Shown here: one piece after another, positions 11,301 through 21,639 of the stretch
Layout of the letters: each line of letters begins with the position of its first letter
Numbering within the stretch: position 1 is the stretch's first letter
Assembly: GCA_029237695.1 (NCBI GenBank)
Contig: JAQRGA010000059.1
Coordinates: forward strand, 40,574 to 104,573
DNA length: 64,000 bases
Origin: Conchocele bisecta
Taxonomy: Eukaryota > Mollusca > Bivalvia > Lucinida > Thyasiridae
Direction: 5' to 3'
Made by a program: the position numbers and the translations under genes
Notes under the pieces: model-generated
What the model was told of the DNA's origin: nothing
Database searches by the model: none
The model's input: the letters and a program-made list of their open reading frames with translations, nothing else

Positions 11301-11327
11301 GGCAAGGTTTTCATTTCTGTAAGGGTA

Positions 11328-11998
11328 GTTACTAGCATGACTTTTGTCTTGGCTGCATTAATGAGCATTCCATTTTGCACCATTTTGACAAATTGTCTAA
11401 AGCACTTTCCAACTTGTTTTTTATGGATTGTACAGATGTATTCATTTCATACAGTGTTGTATCATCAGCTATATATAGCATATAGGTCAGTGTTAACAAA
11501 ATCTGTATAAATAGGTAAATCATTTATAAACATTAGAAACATAAGTGGTCCTAATATAGACCCCTGGGGGACCCAGGAGGTAATGGGTGCAGCTCCAGAT
11601 AGCGTGTTATTAGTGCATACCTTTTGGCTTCTATTTAGTTAATATGATGAGAACCAGTTTATTGTTGTATCTGAAAATGTATAGTGACAAAGCTTTCTCA
11701 ATAGTAATGCATGGTCAACTAGATATAATGCTTTTTTAAAGTCTACCATGACGGCTCCAATAATTTGCCCATTATTTATGGCGCCCAACCATTTATCTAT
11801 CATATAAGCTAATGCGGTTTCACATGAGTGATTCAGTCTAAATCCTGATTGTGTTGTGTGCAGCAAATTGTATGAAACAAGAAATTCCATTACACGGTCA
11901 TGGACATGATTTTCTAAAAGTTTTGACAGAACCGGGAGAATTGATATTGGCCTATAATTGTTTGGATCGTCTTTATCACCTGTTTTTAACGAGATTGG
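11328..11998 (-). pseudogene. LINE ORF2 remnant, reverse transcriptase palm and fingers
   Basis: Upstream half of the split LINE. Visible motifs in order: DPNNYRPISILPVLSKLLE (fingers), TTQSGFRLNHSCETAL, MVDFKKALYLVDHALL (first aspartate region), WFSSY, WVPQGSILGPLMFLMFINDL, and the catalytic block, here IADDTTLYEMN. The expected tyrosine before A-D-D is replaced by isoleucine, apparently through a small duplication of TATA bases. An in-frame stop follows WFSSY, and a one-base shift occurs after KWCK, past which NGMLINAAKTKVMLVT continues the family pattern. The element is therefore inactive. At 12,000 it is cut by a pearl-like repeat, which removes the N-terminal part. Confidence 0.85.
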
Positions 11999-12000
11999 TC

Positions 12001-12245
12001 AGTAAGCGAGGCTTACGGAATACCCTCCGCGTAAGCCCAGGTACCCCTAAAATATGTAAAAATGTTCAAGTGTGTGGGCTTGTGACCTTGACTCTGGGAT
12101 TAGCGCGAGCGGCATGAACGTGAATTTGTCACAGGGTGGTAGAGGTCCATTGGAGCAATGAGTGTGTGAAATGTGAAGCAGATCCGAGCAAGGAAATAGA
12201 AGTTATAACCAATTTCTCTGATGTTAAGTTTTGTAAAGAGACTAC
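12001..12245 (+). repeat. Pearl-like head plus one core unit
   Basis: The segment opens AGTAAGCGAGGCTTACGGAA, close to the head at 15.97 kb, then carries one core unit (TGTGACCTTGACTCTGGGAT, AGAGGTCCATTGGAGCAATG, GTGAAGCAGATCCGAGCAAG). It cuts the LINE reverse transcriptase at 12,000. Confidence 0.7.
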
Positions 12246-13092
12246 CGTATAACCTCTAATAGATCTGTTTATAACCGAGAGTATATTGTTAATTGTCATG
12301 TTGTCTCCGACAGTGAGGTGTTGCGGCACACATCAAAACGACACGTCAATTTCAAAACATTGCCTAAGGGTCAGTCAACATTTACAGCTGTGTGGTGTCA
12401 TCAGATCAACACCTCGTCACACACGACTGCTCATTATCGATTTTTGTCCACACAAAGCGACGTGTATTTACAAATAGATCTGTGTAATGTGTCGGGTGTA
12501 GCCAAAGACCATACATAAATTCGTAATTAGTCACAGATGTAGCCTTAAAATATAGTCGATTTCCTTAAATTATGTCCGCAAGTTGACAGATATTTCAGAT
12601 CAGACGTCATCGTAATTTGCCGTTATTTATTTCCAAAATTAGCCGTATATTTTGTAAATGGCGTTGAAAGTTGACAATAAATTAAGACCAGATCAGTATG
12701 TTAAATCGCTATAGACGACAACTGACGATCCGATGAGAGAGAGTACCGTAATACCGTTTACGCGTATCCAATGTTAAATATACATCGTTATTTTTTTATG
12801 ACTTTCATAGTCTCATGATTGGTCATACCCCATTTCATACAACTATCCCCGGTGTGTTCTTGTCTTGGTCGAGGGCGGCCGTAGTGTTGATGATTTGATT
12901 TTCCTGTGGTCTGTTCACCTGTCCTCTGGTATTTCTCCCATAGTGGTCTGGCCTGGAGAACTGTGTGGGGTTTCTTGTGAGCGAGATTTCCTTAGGCTGG
13001 TGCGCAGGTTTCAGTTGATTTTTGTTTGTGTCATAAACACATCTCTCGAAATCCGCTACTATTTGGATATGATTGTTGATAGTCCCAAGTAG
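12246..13092. other. No recognised feature
   Basis: Mixed-composition sequence without a repeat unit, terminal structure or credible reading frame. Short open frames present here show no family motif. Confidence 0.4.
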
Positions 13093-14391
13093 TCATTTTA
13101 TTCCCGAGCTCGACAGATGAATGTTGTCTCGTGGATGATAGAAATAGTTTCTTAATTGTCCTGCATTATCATAAAATGCGGAGTGAGCGTCAATAGCTTT
13201 GTATCATGTGTATCACATTGTCGTCGAATTATATCGTTGAAGTCCTGTACACAGATATCACCACATGGACATGAGTTGCATATAAATATGTTACATGCAA
13301 GATTCTCTTTTTTCACGAACATAAGCAACTGTTCATATCGTTCCTCAAATAGTTCACTGTCTGTGTCTTGTGAGGCATCATTTCCTCCAACGTATACGAT
13401 TACATTTTCAAATTGTTTAAGGTCAAATATTTTGATTTTCATGCGTATATGTCAAGAACTGTTGCACCAGGTAATGTTTGGCATTCTACATTATTATTTA
13501 GCCCCTTACGATTTATTCCAGAGAGGATTGAATCACCAATAATTAAAGTTTTTGTGGGTTTCTGGCTCTGATTTTGTTTTGCATTGGTGTTAATAGGTTT
13601 TGTTTTTTTGTGTGGCTTTTCTCACTGGCTTCGGCTCCTTTGACTTAGGCTTGCGGGCACTCTCATTTTTCGTAGCAGGTCTAGGTGTCTCAGTGGATTG
13701 TCTGCAGGGATCCAATTTGTGTAGATATTTGAGTTATCATTTCAGTCACAAGGGAGATTTGGTGGCTCACAGGAAGTTCCTGCAACCCATCAGGTGGTCC
13801 TGGCAGCACAGGAGATACCACAATGGGGAACAGTCTCTGCATCGTGTGCGTCCCAGCTGGTGTGCTGGTCTGTGGCGACAGTGGCTCCATTTCCTCACTT
13901 GTCTGGTCAGCCATCAATGTTCTGTACAAATTAATTGAGATCCTGCTGAAATGGTTCTTCCGCCATAAATGTTGCCCTGGACCTGAAACTTTCAGCTGTC
14001 TGCTGGCCTTGTCAATTTCCAAGTAGACGTTCTTGTTTTGAACATGTCTGGTCAACTTAATTTTGACTTTACTGGTGTCACCTTGTCCCACAAATGCAAA
14101 CATTAACTGTTTTATAAAGCTCTCAAAGACCGCTGATACAAAAAACATGACCGTTGTTTGTTTGTCTGTGTACTCCATATTAAAGAATACACCTTGCAGC
14201 TTGTCACAAATGGTTTGCTCAATGTTGACAGAGGAGACTGTAGAGAATCCGGAGAACGATTCATTATCTGACAGCTCTTGTGCATCTTGCTGCAATATCA
14301 ATGTAGACTGCTTGGAGGAGCATGTGCTTTCAGATAGTTCCTGTTGTAAGATGAGTGTAGATTGTCTGGAAGAAAACGCATCTGATTCCAT
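13093..14391 (-). pseudogene. Frameshifted ORF with SGNH-hydrolase motifs (retroelement ORF1-like)
   Basis: Minus-strand open region. The first 233 codons (14,391-13,690) begin with serine/glutamine-rich repeats (QSTLILQQ twice), then a compact block with VYLEIDKASRQLKVSGPGQ, and a proline-rich linker. Further on come the SGNH landmarks: TLIIGDSILSG (block I, 13,529-13,537), VIVYVGGND (block III, 13,377-13,388) and RDNIHLSSSGIK (block V D-x-x-H, 13,117-13,128). These supply the serine and histidine-aspartate positions of GDSL/SGNH esterases. The blocks sit in different frames: shifts near 13,443 and 13,150 and a stop at 13,690 make it a pseudogene. Esterase-type ORF1 proteins occur in CR1/L2-type LINEs, and a LINE remnant lies downstream on the same strand, so ORF1 origin is likely. 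Linkage to that LINE is unproven. Confidence 0.68.
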
Positions 14392-14851
14392 TGTAATTTG
14401 TGATTAGGTTCCTTTTCTCCAGAACTGGTGTGCTATGTGGCCCCTGATGTGTTCATGTCTGAGGGTCAGCAGGGTGCACAAGCTGGTACTGCCTTGGGTA
14501 TCCTGGTAGATTGTGTAATATTAGATCATATTATGTTCTCAGTAGATGGTTCCCTGGCCACTCCAATAAAACACAGTGGGTTATATCCAAGTTTTGGAAT
14601 CACATATCAACCCAGCAGGGGGGCCCACTGTATATCACAATGGAAATTGAATTTTCTTTAAAAAAACCCCACTTTTTTAAACACTTTTACAAACATTCCA
14701 CTTATATATTTAGAAACTATTAATCACAATCTCCATGCTGATATAATTTTCACTAAGTAATTCCAATGCTAATCCATATAAATTCAAATTAAACACAGAG
14801 CAATTATTTCATGACTGGTCAGTCTGATTGGTCGCTGTATATTATAGAGTT
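14392..14851. other. No recognised feature
   Basis: AT-rich sequence between the SGNH pseudogene and the SINE-like copy. No repeat or coding signal was recognised. Confidence 0.4.
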
Positions 14852-15285
14852 TGTTTGTTGGGGTTTAACGGCCTATCAACAGCTAAGGTAATTTAAGGCC
14901 GGTTCAATGGGTTTAATATTAAATCCCATATATTACCTATACAAGTACATGTTCAAGAACATGTACAAATTTGGGGAATATCCCAAAATCAGAACTGAAT
15001 ATTTACTATAAAAAAACTATATATTCAGCCCTGAAATCAGAATAATCCTGATCTGATGCCAGGTCCTCGCCACATCAGAATCACTTGACGCCCTCCCAAA
15101 AGCAATAGGATCAGTAATATATCTTACTACTTTTATAATGGGAAATAACCCAATTCAACTCCCTGGTAACAAAAGAGCCACAGATAAAAACATACCCGAG
15201 GGCCAAACTAGGAAAATCGTGATTCCTATAAGGAGGAACCGTTAATTTATTCCGTCACGTTTGCCCGACCAACTACCCAAGGCAT
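14852..15285 (-). mobile_element. SINE-like element, second copy
   Basis: Shares GGTTTAACGGCCTATCAACA, the CTGATGCCAGGTCCTCGCCA region and the final GCCCGACCAACTACCC with relatives at 3.78, 1.8 and 21.55 kb. Read on the minus strand it ends in an (AAAC)n tail. Target duplications were not found. Confidence 0.68.
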
Positions 15286-16260
15286 GATATAGAACCATTA
15301 GAGGAAGACATGTGTGAAATATCAAGAAGTGGCGTGAAATGTAACAAAAATTATAACAAATTTCCCCCAAGTTTGTGTAAGCACTATGACAGACCCTGAG
15401 CATGGGGTTAGAGGGCGTCTAAGGGTCATGGATTTGACACGGCATTATAGAGAAAGACACGTGTGAAATATCAATGATAAGTTTTTTGAAGATGGACAGA
15501 TGGACGGACGGTAAATATACCTACAATACACTCCTTAGGTGGTACATCCATTGAATTCAAACAAAAGAATGACCAACTAAGAAACAATAGTCTTAAGTGG
15601 TTACGCAATAAGTTGCATTTTTTTCTTTGTCTTAGGCAACACCTCCAACCACCTAAGACCCCTATCGTGCACCTGGACGGACGGATGAATGGACAGACAG
15701 ACGGACGGACACTAGCGGTATGGCATACGCACTCCTTCCTTTGGACGGTGTGTTAAAAATGGGCATCAATGGAAGATAGCTCATCAGAAATGTTTGAAAA
15801 TCAAGCTTCTTCCTCTTGCCATGAGAAGTATGTGTACCAAATTTAGTAAAGATCTGTCAAGGACAAAGATACAGAATGAAAACAAAATATAGCAAGAGTT
15901 GTTTGAAACAGCATAGCTCGACTATTGGCAGCCTGTTAGTAATGGCAACAGGCTTTTCCAGTAATAACCAGAGCAAGTGAGCAGAGGCTCACGAATACCC
16001 CTGGCCACAGCCTGGACAGACAAATAAAAACTTTAATTCAAATCTTACGGACAGACGAACGGACGGACGGACAAACAGACATCCCTATGATACACTACTT
16101 AGGTGGTACATCCATGGTTTTCAAACAAAGCAATGACCCCCTAAAAAACAATAGTCTTCAGAGATTACAGAATAAGTTGCATTGTTTTCTTTTCTCTTAG
16201 GCCACACCTCCAAGGTGCATGATCACGTGGTTACAACAACAACGTCGCCCACTCCAAAGT
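15286..16260 (+). repeat. Patchwork of Helentron-like fragments
   Basis: One core unit (15,286-15,480), two copies of a TTAGGTGGTACATCCAT block (15,535 and 16,090), GGACGG microsatellites (about 15,490, 15,665-15,710, 16,045-16,075) and a head at 15,969 (AGAGCAAGTGAGCAGAGGCT). Ends are incomplete and overlapping, so individual elements were not separated. Confidence 0.55.
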
Positions 16261-17122
16261 AAGTATTATTTGATATTTTCCTTAATATGCAACAGATTTT
16301 GATGCAGCAAACGTGTCTTCATGAGCTGCATTTGAATGTGCTCTGAAAAAGTTGTCAACTTTTGACGTCATTTAAGGAAAATATTGTAAATCTTGTAAAC
16401 GTATTTCATGAAGTTACACAGATGTCCGAAGGTACAAAATCACAGCTAGCTAGGGCGTGTCTCATATAAGATCTCCATATTCTTCGAATAGTTATGGCGG
16501 GCGTTGGGGTGGACAGACTCATCTTGATTTACAAGGTTTTCAAGCATTGGGATAGAGGTCTGTGGTGTTGAAAGGGTTACCATATTTCACAGTGTATTGC
16601 GCGCACTGGTGTACAACACGCATCTATATTTTGGAGAACAAAAATCGGGAAAAAAATGAGTTCCCGTCAATGGCCCGCAGCAAATTTTCACAAACATTGG
16701 CGGAAATTCCGTCATGAGTACAAGAAAATTGCTTTCCGAGTTCACATCCACCATGCTGAACATGTGCTGTTAGGCTTTCTCGAAGCTGCTAACCGGTGAC
16801 AAAAAAATGGCCACAGGTCAGCTTTACTAATCGAGGCATAAATTAGAATTTATATTGGCTAAAATTATGTTGTATTAATTGATATTTACTAATTAATATG
16901 CTTATTAAAAATTAACGATGCATGATATAAATATTTGGACCTATACTTACGAAGAAGTTAGTTGTATAAAATTCCGCCATATTTGCCAGTTGTGTGTAAC
17001 ATAACACATATTGCCAACACGTAGCAGCCATGTGTCTTTGCTGCTTCCCCAAGGCGATATTAAAACAACACGACTAGTGAAATGCACACGAGAAACAGGC
17101 CATAAACAATCCCCCAGCCAAA
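16261..17122. repeat. Half of a foldback element and start of a dispersed repeat
   Basis: 16,340-16,480 matches one arm of the foldback at 53.6 kb (CAACTTTTGACGTCATTTA, GGTACAAAATCACA, GTGTCTCAT). 17,060-17,122 matches 51,290-51,352 (AAACAGGCCATAAACAATCC). The rest is unassigned. Confidence 0.5.
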
Positions 17123-17259
17123 TACACTGCAGCTCCATTATAACGCGATAATGCTCGCGATCAACAGGCGCTTAAAAGGATTAATTGATAATAAATAATG
17201 GTCACGTGTCCTGCCTATTCATGCGGACGATTAGCTGTTGATACGTGCATAATCTCAGG

Positions 17260-17395
17260 ATGTGGGGTCACATGATCTATTGTTTACACTGCAACAGTCA
17301 TATTGATGAATGAAATTTACGATTTACGCGAGACATCATGATTGCCGTGGGCTGCAGTGTAAACAATAGACCACATGATCCCATACCCAGATAAT
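17260..17395. repeat. Inverted repeat / short foldback
   Basis: ATCTATTGTTTACACTGCA (about 17,274) and its complement TGCAGTGTAAACAATAGA (about 17,360) enclose about 60 bp. Outer bases also pair (CACATGATC with GATCATGTG orientation changes). Confidence 0.7.
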
Positions 17396-17476
17396 GCTGA
17401 ATGTATTGTTTCAGATTGCACACAAACACCAGTCTATTTATAGAACACTAAATATTACACCTGTCACAATTATTAA

Positions 17477-18411
17477 CAAGAAACGAGGCAAAGCCACGAA
17501 GGCCAGGTTTTTTCCAAGCATAGACACTTGGATAACATAATGATACCCACTTTTTGTAGACTAGATGGCCGTGGCCTGCATGTCATGCCTTGGGGCGAGG
17601 CATGGACACTAAAAAAATAGATATAGTAGATGGAAAAACTTTAACCAAAAAACTTTAACCAGACACACGGACGTACGGACGTACGGACGTACGGACGTAC
17701 GGACGGACGTATGCCAAAATGCCGACGATATCGCACTGACAATGATGATAAACACCTATGTGAAGTATCAAGGTAATGGGTGAAGCAGTTGCAGAGATAT
17801 AGTACACGAAAAAACTTTAACAAAAAATTTCAAAGTATAATTTGACCTTGACATTGGGCATAGGGGCCGCACGGTTGGGGGGTAGAATGAAAATATGGAT
17901 GATGATAAACACCCATGTGAAGTTTCAAGGTAATGGGCGAAGCAGTTGCAGAGATATAGTATAACGAAAAACTTTTACCAAAAAACTTTAACCAGACGTA
18001 CGTTAAAAAGTTAACGTTGAAAATGGCTAAGTCAATTACGTAGAAATAATAGGTGAAGGTAAAAAAAAATGGTCACATGTTGGATAGTTGTATGTGGTAG
18101 GCACCCCTTGGTTATGAAGCTGTGAAAGTTTGGTGGTCCTATACGTGGTACAGTAACAAAGAAATGGACTGAAACACGAAAACTTAACATTGTAAACGCG
18201 AAAACTTAACTGCGCGGAAAAAATGGGTCAAGTTAAAAAAAAAGTGATTATGAAGCTGTGAAAGTTTGATGGTCCTAGGTGGTACAGTAACAAAGAAATG
18301 GACTCAAACACGAAAACTTAACATTGATTGTGGACGCCGCCCGCCATCCGCCGCCCGCCCGGCTTTCGCCAATCCAATAGCCTGGATTTTTTTTCAAAAA
18401 ACCTGGCTAAA
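17477..18411 (+). mobile_element. Composite Helentron-like element, short version
   Basis: The head is AACAAGAAACGAGGCAAAGC followed by AAGGCCAGGTTTTTT. Near 17,561 a second head, CTAGATGGCCGTGGCCTGCA, starts a nested element with ACGTACGG tracts and 150-bp units. About 190-bp ATGGCTAAGTC units, a CCGCCCG tract and the 3' end AAAAAACCTGGCTAAAA follow. The 3' end complements the head (GCCAGGTTTTTT). The same order occurs at 22,803-24,613. Confidence 0.75.
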
Positions 18412-18639
18412 AATCAATACACAATTAACTGGGAGTAAAGTAGAGAAAGGCGACTGAACACGCAACCATTTATTAGCGACAATTATGTGTTAACAAAGAT
18501 TTTTTTTCTTTGTTTTCTTTTTTTCTTCTCTATTTTTTTAATATTTTTTTGGGATCCACGGGAGCCCCGAGTTATAATGGAGATCGCGCTATACGCGATC
18601 GCGTTATAATGGAGCTGCAGTGTAGTGACACTATGGACA

Positions 18640-18830
18640 CACCGTGGACATACGTAGAGTCTGTATTCACTGTTTATTGATTAGGTTTAAAAATAGACAT
18701 AACTGTCGCTGCTATTATACGGTACTACCAGAATACACGTCGTAAACCATAGACTCCAGCGTAGCCCCATATCAGTGTATGCACAGGCAAATCCGGGGCT
18801 ACGCTGGTCGCACACGCCATAAGGTTTTGA
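18640..18830. repeat. Dispersed repeat with a 13-bp hairpin, copy 1
   Basis: Includes ATTAGGTTTAAAAATAGACA and GCTGCTATTATACGGTACTA. Stem CCAGCGTAGCCCC (18,756-18,768) pairs perfectly with GGGGCTACGCTGG (18,795-18,807) across a 26-base loop. The second copy is at 51,360-51,500. Confidence 0.8.
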
Positions 18831-19489
18831 TGCATGAATACTTGTCAATATTTTACAAAAATAGGAACACAGTCTGCCGGCAACCTAGCAACTGAAAGAC
18901 AACAAATGTTACTGAGTGTTACCGAGTGTGATCTGAATATACGCAACGCTTGATTTAGCATCTAAAATCTTACATTAAGCGCTTATGGGAATTTCCTCTA
19001 ATATACATAGCCTCTTATGCTATGAGCCTGGCTATTATTAAATCACTCCCATAAAATAGAAATCAACTTCAAGACGGAAACAATGTCAATGCAATTGCAA
19101 TTTAACGCCCAATGTGGATACATGTGGCTTTGACTGGAGAAATGGGGCTTATGGCATTTGCGGCCTGTGTAGATCCAGATCATCTTGCTTATTATTCGGC
19201 ACGTTTGATGTGTTTTTTTACTACACATAGTGTATCCCAGAAATCCCAAAAAATCCCAATTTACCATCAAAAAAGTGCACTGTGAAATACGGTAAGCATA
19301 AATCATGAAATTTGGCTGGCTTGGTATGGATGTTATGAATAGTATTGAATACACCACTAACTGCTATCACCATATGTGGCTGTGACTGGAGAAATGGGTC
19401 TTATGGATTTGTGACCAGTGTAGATCCTGATATGTAGCATACTGCTATAGCTTGTTAATGATTTATATTTCTCGTTAGAAGCATGATGG
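18831..19489. other. Intronic sequence with weak dispersed repeats
   Basis: A GACTGGAGAAATGGG block with GTGTAGATCC occurs near 19,130 and again near 19,385, related to the hairpin at 19.5 kb. No coding exon was identified. Confidence 0.45.
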
Positions 19490-19590
19490 TGTTTCACTGA
19501 TGGAACTGCGAACAGTGCAGATCCTGATCAGACTGTGCGAATGCACAGGCTGATCTGGATCTACACTGGTCGCAAAACCCATAAGTTCAA
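19490..19590. mobile_element. Hairpin MITE
   Basis: GCAGATCCTGATCAGACTGT pairs imperfectly with ACAGGCTGATCTGGATCT over roughly 31 bp around a four-base GAAT loop. Outer arms GAACTG and CATAAGTTC continue the pairing. Confidence 0.65.
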
Positions 19591-19614
19591 TTACTGTTAG
19601 TTCAGTAATACACA

Positions 19615-19895
19615 CATATGAGACATGCCATGTGATTTTGTACCTAAAAAAATGTGCGATTTTTCATGAAAAACATTTACAGTGAAATGTTTCATGAAAA
19701 ATATTTACGGAAACTGTGATATTTTCTGTAAATGATGTCTAAAGTTGACAAAATTAATTATATTCCGCATTTGCTCTGAGCATTTCATCAACTTTCGACA
19801 TTATTTACGGCAAATATGTAAATATTTTTCATGAGATATCGTACATGTTCTTAAGTACAAAATCACATGGCTTGTTTCACATCATAGTGGGCATC
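19615..19895. mobile_element. Decayed foldback element next to the FN3 exon
   Basis: GAGACATGCCATGTGATTTT (about 19,620) is mirrored by AAAATCACATGGCTTGTTTC (about 19,859). The interior TTTACGGAAA, AAAGTTGACAAAATT and CAACTTTCGACATTATTTAC is shared with the 53.6-kb copy. Confidence 0.65.
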
Positions 19896-19905
19896 ATGAA
19901 CTCAC

Positions 19906-20114
19906 GGGGATGAAAGTTCCTGAACACGAGTAATCGCCTCCGGTTGAACATTTTATGACATACTCCTTAACACACTTATTATCGGCATCGCGAACTTGTA
20001 GGACATAGCCGAGAAGTTCACCGAAGGTCTTAGCTGGCTTCTGCCACTCAGCGATCAGTGAGCGGCTGGTCACACTATTTGCTGGTATAGAAAAACCCAG
20101 TGGGGCTTCCGAAC
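19906..20114 (-). CDS. FN3-domain exon, N-terminal part
   Basis: Exon of 209 bp with acceptor AATTTCAG and consensus donor GTGAGT. It starts in phase 1, matching the phase-1 end of the 52.5-kb exon (split codon AGT), but ends in phase 0. The protein has a short proline start (EAPLGFS), strand-B LIAEWQKP, and strand-C LLGYVLQVRDADNKC, then a cysteine-containing stretch (YVIKCSTGGDYSCSG). It lacks strands F and G, so the domain must finish in another exon. The next exon I can support downstream (3.7 kb) begins in phase 0 but carries its own strand E, so it is probably not the direct partner. A decayed foldback repeat ends about 25 bp inside the downstream intron. Confidence 0.8.
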
Positions 20115-20607
20115 CTGAAATTAGTTTCAATGAGACAGTTCAAATGGTGGTCACGACATATACTTTTGAGAAGATATAAAGAAAATAATAAAATGGCGCA
20201 TCCTCAGCATTGGTCAAATTAAACCTGCATTCCTACAACGAGGCAATACAATACCTGGATTTGTTTTTTTTCTGTTATTCCTTAGATAAGCCATTTATGT
20301 ACACAATGACGGGTCGATTTTAATTACCATAAAATCACATTTTAATGTGGCGAGCACGAATGGTATTACCCAAGTCTGTTCTATTTTTATCACTACATGC
20401 AAGCGTCACATGTGGCACCTGATCATCGATGTTGATAACACATTTTGGGACTTAACATACCAATCAGAGTAAGATTTATTTTCGATTTAAAACTCAGCCA
20501 CTTATTTGAATCATCCTTTTAACGCAAGTCAAAACCATTAATGTGTGTATCCAAACAAATGATATTTCTATGACACATCACAAACGACTACATCTATTGC
20601 AGTAGCC

Positions 20608-20661
20608 AACTTCACCAAAATTGCTAAGCATACTTATGTAGCTAAGTATACTTTGAGGGAG
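20608..20661. repeat. Left arm of a split inverted repeat
   Basis: ACCAAAATTGCTAAGCATAC ... CTTTGAGGGAG is about 84% identical to the complement of 52,049-52,102. The two arms bracket the 31-kb nest of insertions. Confidence 0.7.
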
Positions 20662-20742
20662 TAATCATTTATTTTTCCCAAAATGCATTATTTCATAGAG
20701 AACCAATAACTGCATATATTTGACGATTAAAAGTATGCAGAA

Positions 20743-20797
20743 TTATTATACTAAATGTATTACATTATCACATAATGTAATAAATTCAGTATAATAA
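20743..20797. repeat. AT-rich palindrome
   Basis: Two 26-base arms (20,743-20,768 and 20,772-20,797) pair with two mismatches around a three-base loop. A Helentron-like head begins at its right edge. Confidence 0.75.
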
Positions 20798-21157
20798 CAA
20801 GAAATGTGACCTGTCGGCACATGAATGCCCCAGGTGGCAGATTGCAGAAACTGTGGCAAAGTTAATAAACAAAGTGATAAGTATTAACAAGCACATTTAT
20901 GAAGGTCAAAAGGTCAAGGTCATATTAAGGGCAGTGTTGATGTGTGGCATTTGTCCACAAATATGATGTATTGAAATATTAAAGTAATCCATCAAGGGAT
21001 ATAGAAGTTATGACATAAATGAGAAGCTCCGGCACATTTATTAATGTGTGAAAAAGATTTAAGTAATCCTTCAAGGAATATTAAAGTTATGACAGAATTA
21101 AGGGCAGCATGGATGTGTGGCATTTGTCCACAGGTATACTGTTTTGAAATATTTAAG
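20794..21157 (+). mobile_element. Helentron-like element, left part (continues at 51,889)
   Basis: The head is AACAAGAAATGTGACCTGTC with GAATGCCCC, then about 1.7 units containing AAGGTCAAGGTCATATTAAG and GTAATCCATCAAGGGATATA. It is cut at TA 21,158-21,159. The missing continuation, including the 3' hairpin, is at 51,889-52,017. Confidence 0.75.
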
Positions 21158-21159
21158 TA

Positions 21160-21500
21160 CCGTATTTTGCTGTATATTAGACACACTTTTTTTACCCGGA
21201 TTTTCATCCCACAAAGCCCCTAGCTAGCTGCTTATACACATGCATTTGTTGTTGTTGTTAGTCTTTGCGATAACATCCGCTTGAAATTGGAAAAGTAGCC
21301 TCAGATTTGTATTCTAAACAGTTCGCGTCACAACAGTTCATTTTGACCACAGGCATTCGGCGTGTTTCGGCTTTCATCAGTATAACTACATATTTCTAGT
21401 TTCTCCAGTTAAGAGTCCAGTACGCCACAGGGGCATATCCATGTTTTACAAACATAATGTCTATAGTTGTCTTTGCAACCAATATAGACCCAGATCAGAA
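21160..21500. mobile_element. Left end of a TIR element (right end at 51,886)
   Basis: The terminus CCGTATTTTGCTGTATATTA follows TA. It is the imperfect inverted counterpart of the terminus at 51,886 (CTGTATTTTGCCGTGTATAG). Similarity continues inward for about 60 bp (GATTTTCATCCC against TATTTTCATTCC). The inner limit is approximate. Confidence 0.65.
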
Positions 21501-21548
21501 TACACATTAAATTTTCACCAAAGTCACACCTTTTTATCCCAACACATA

Positions 21549-21590
21549 GTGAGAATTTGATATAGGGATGCCGTCACGTTCGCCCGACCA
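21549..21590 (-). mobile_element. SINE-like end fragment
   Basis: GCCGTCACGTTCGCCCGACC matches the end of the SINE-like element at 15,250-15,285. The rest of the element is missing. Confidence 0.5.
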
Positions 21591-21639
21591 ACCACCCACT
21601 ATAACTTCTTTATTGTATAATTAACTTTGAAATCTCATA

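Larger units (their letters stand above)
8382..11325. mobile_element. 2.9-kb TA-flanked transposon inserted in the LINE
   Basis: The element has 13-bp perfect terminal inverted repeats, CCCTTACAGAAAT (8,382-8,394) and its complement (11,313-11,325), and each end is flanked by TA. Deleting the element plus one TA rejoins the LINE as GTA ACT ACT CAT CAA (V T T H Q), in frame, so the borders are exact. TA duplication points to the Tc1/mariner-like or another TA-targeting superfamily. No transposase is visible, so it is non-autonomous. Inside are two GC-rich minisatellites, a tRNA-like segment, a TTGCAAA cluster, a C-tract and an older LINE tail. Confidence 0.85.
17123..18624. mobile_element. TA-flanked TIR element carrying a nested Helentron-like element
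   Basis: Terminal inverted repeats of about 25 bp begin CACTGCAGCTCCATTATAAC after TA at 17,123 and end as the exact complement before TA at 18,624. The repeat into which it inserted is present elsewhere in the window without it (51.29-51.50 kb), which supports the borders. No transposase is seen. Inside are a 130-bp inverted repeat (17,260-17,395) and the composite element at 17,477-18,411. Confidence 0.75.

Noticed and set aside
13156..14407. Plus-strand frames over the SGNH pseudogene
   Set aside because: They are shadows of the minus-strand ORF, which carries the SGNH motifs.
16199..16257. Plus-strand acceptor/donor pair (CTTTTCTCTTAG and GTAAGTAT) suggesting a 57-bp exon
   Set aside because: The acceptor lies in a repeat also present at 15,640 and the enclosed sequence has no protein motif.
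16480..16590. Minus-strand open stretch with HPNARHNYS resembling the loop before FN3 strand F
   Set aside because: No convincing donor, and the hydrophobic strand pattern of FN3 is absent.
16947..17138. Minus-strand 63-codon frame followed by a GTAAGTAT donor-like site
   Set aside because: Most of it lies in a dispersed repeat and in the TIR of the 17.1-kb element; no protein family was recognised.
17641..18457. Arginine/serine/valine-rich frames (SVRPYVRTSVRP type) here and near 26.0, 29.4 and 34.7 kb
   Set aside because: They are translations of GGAC or ACGT microsatellites at element 3' ends.
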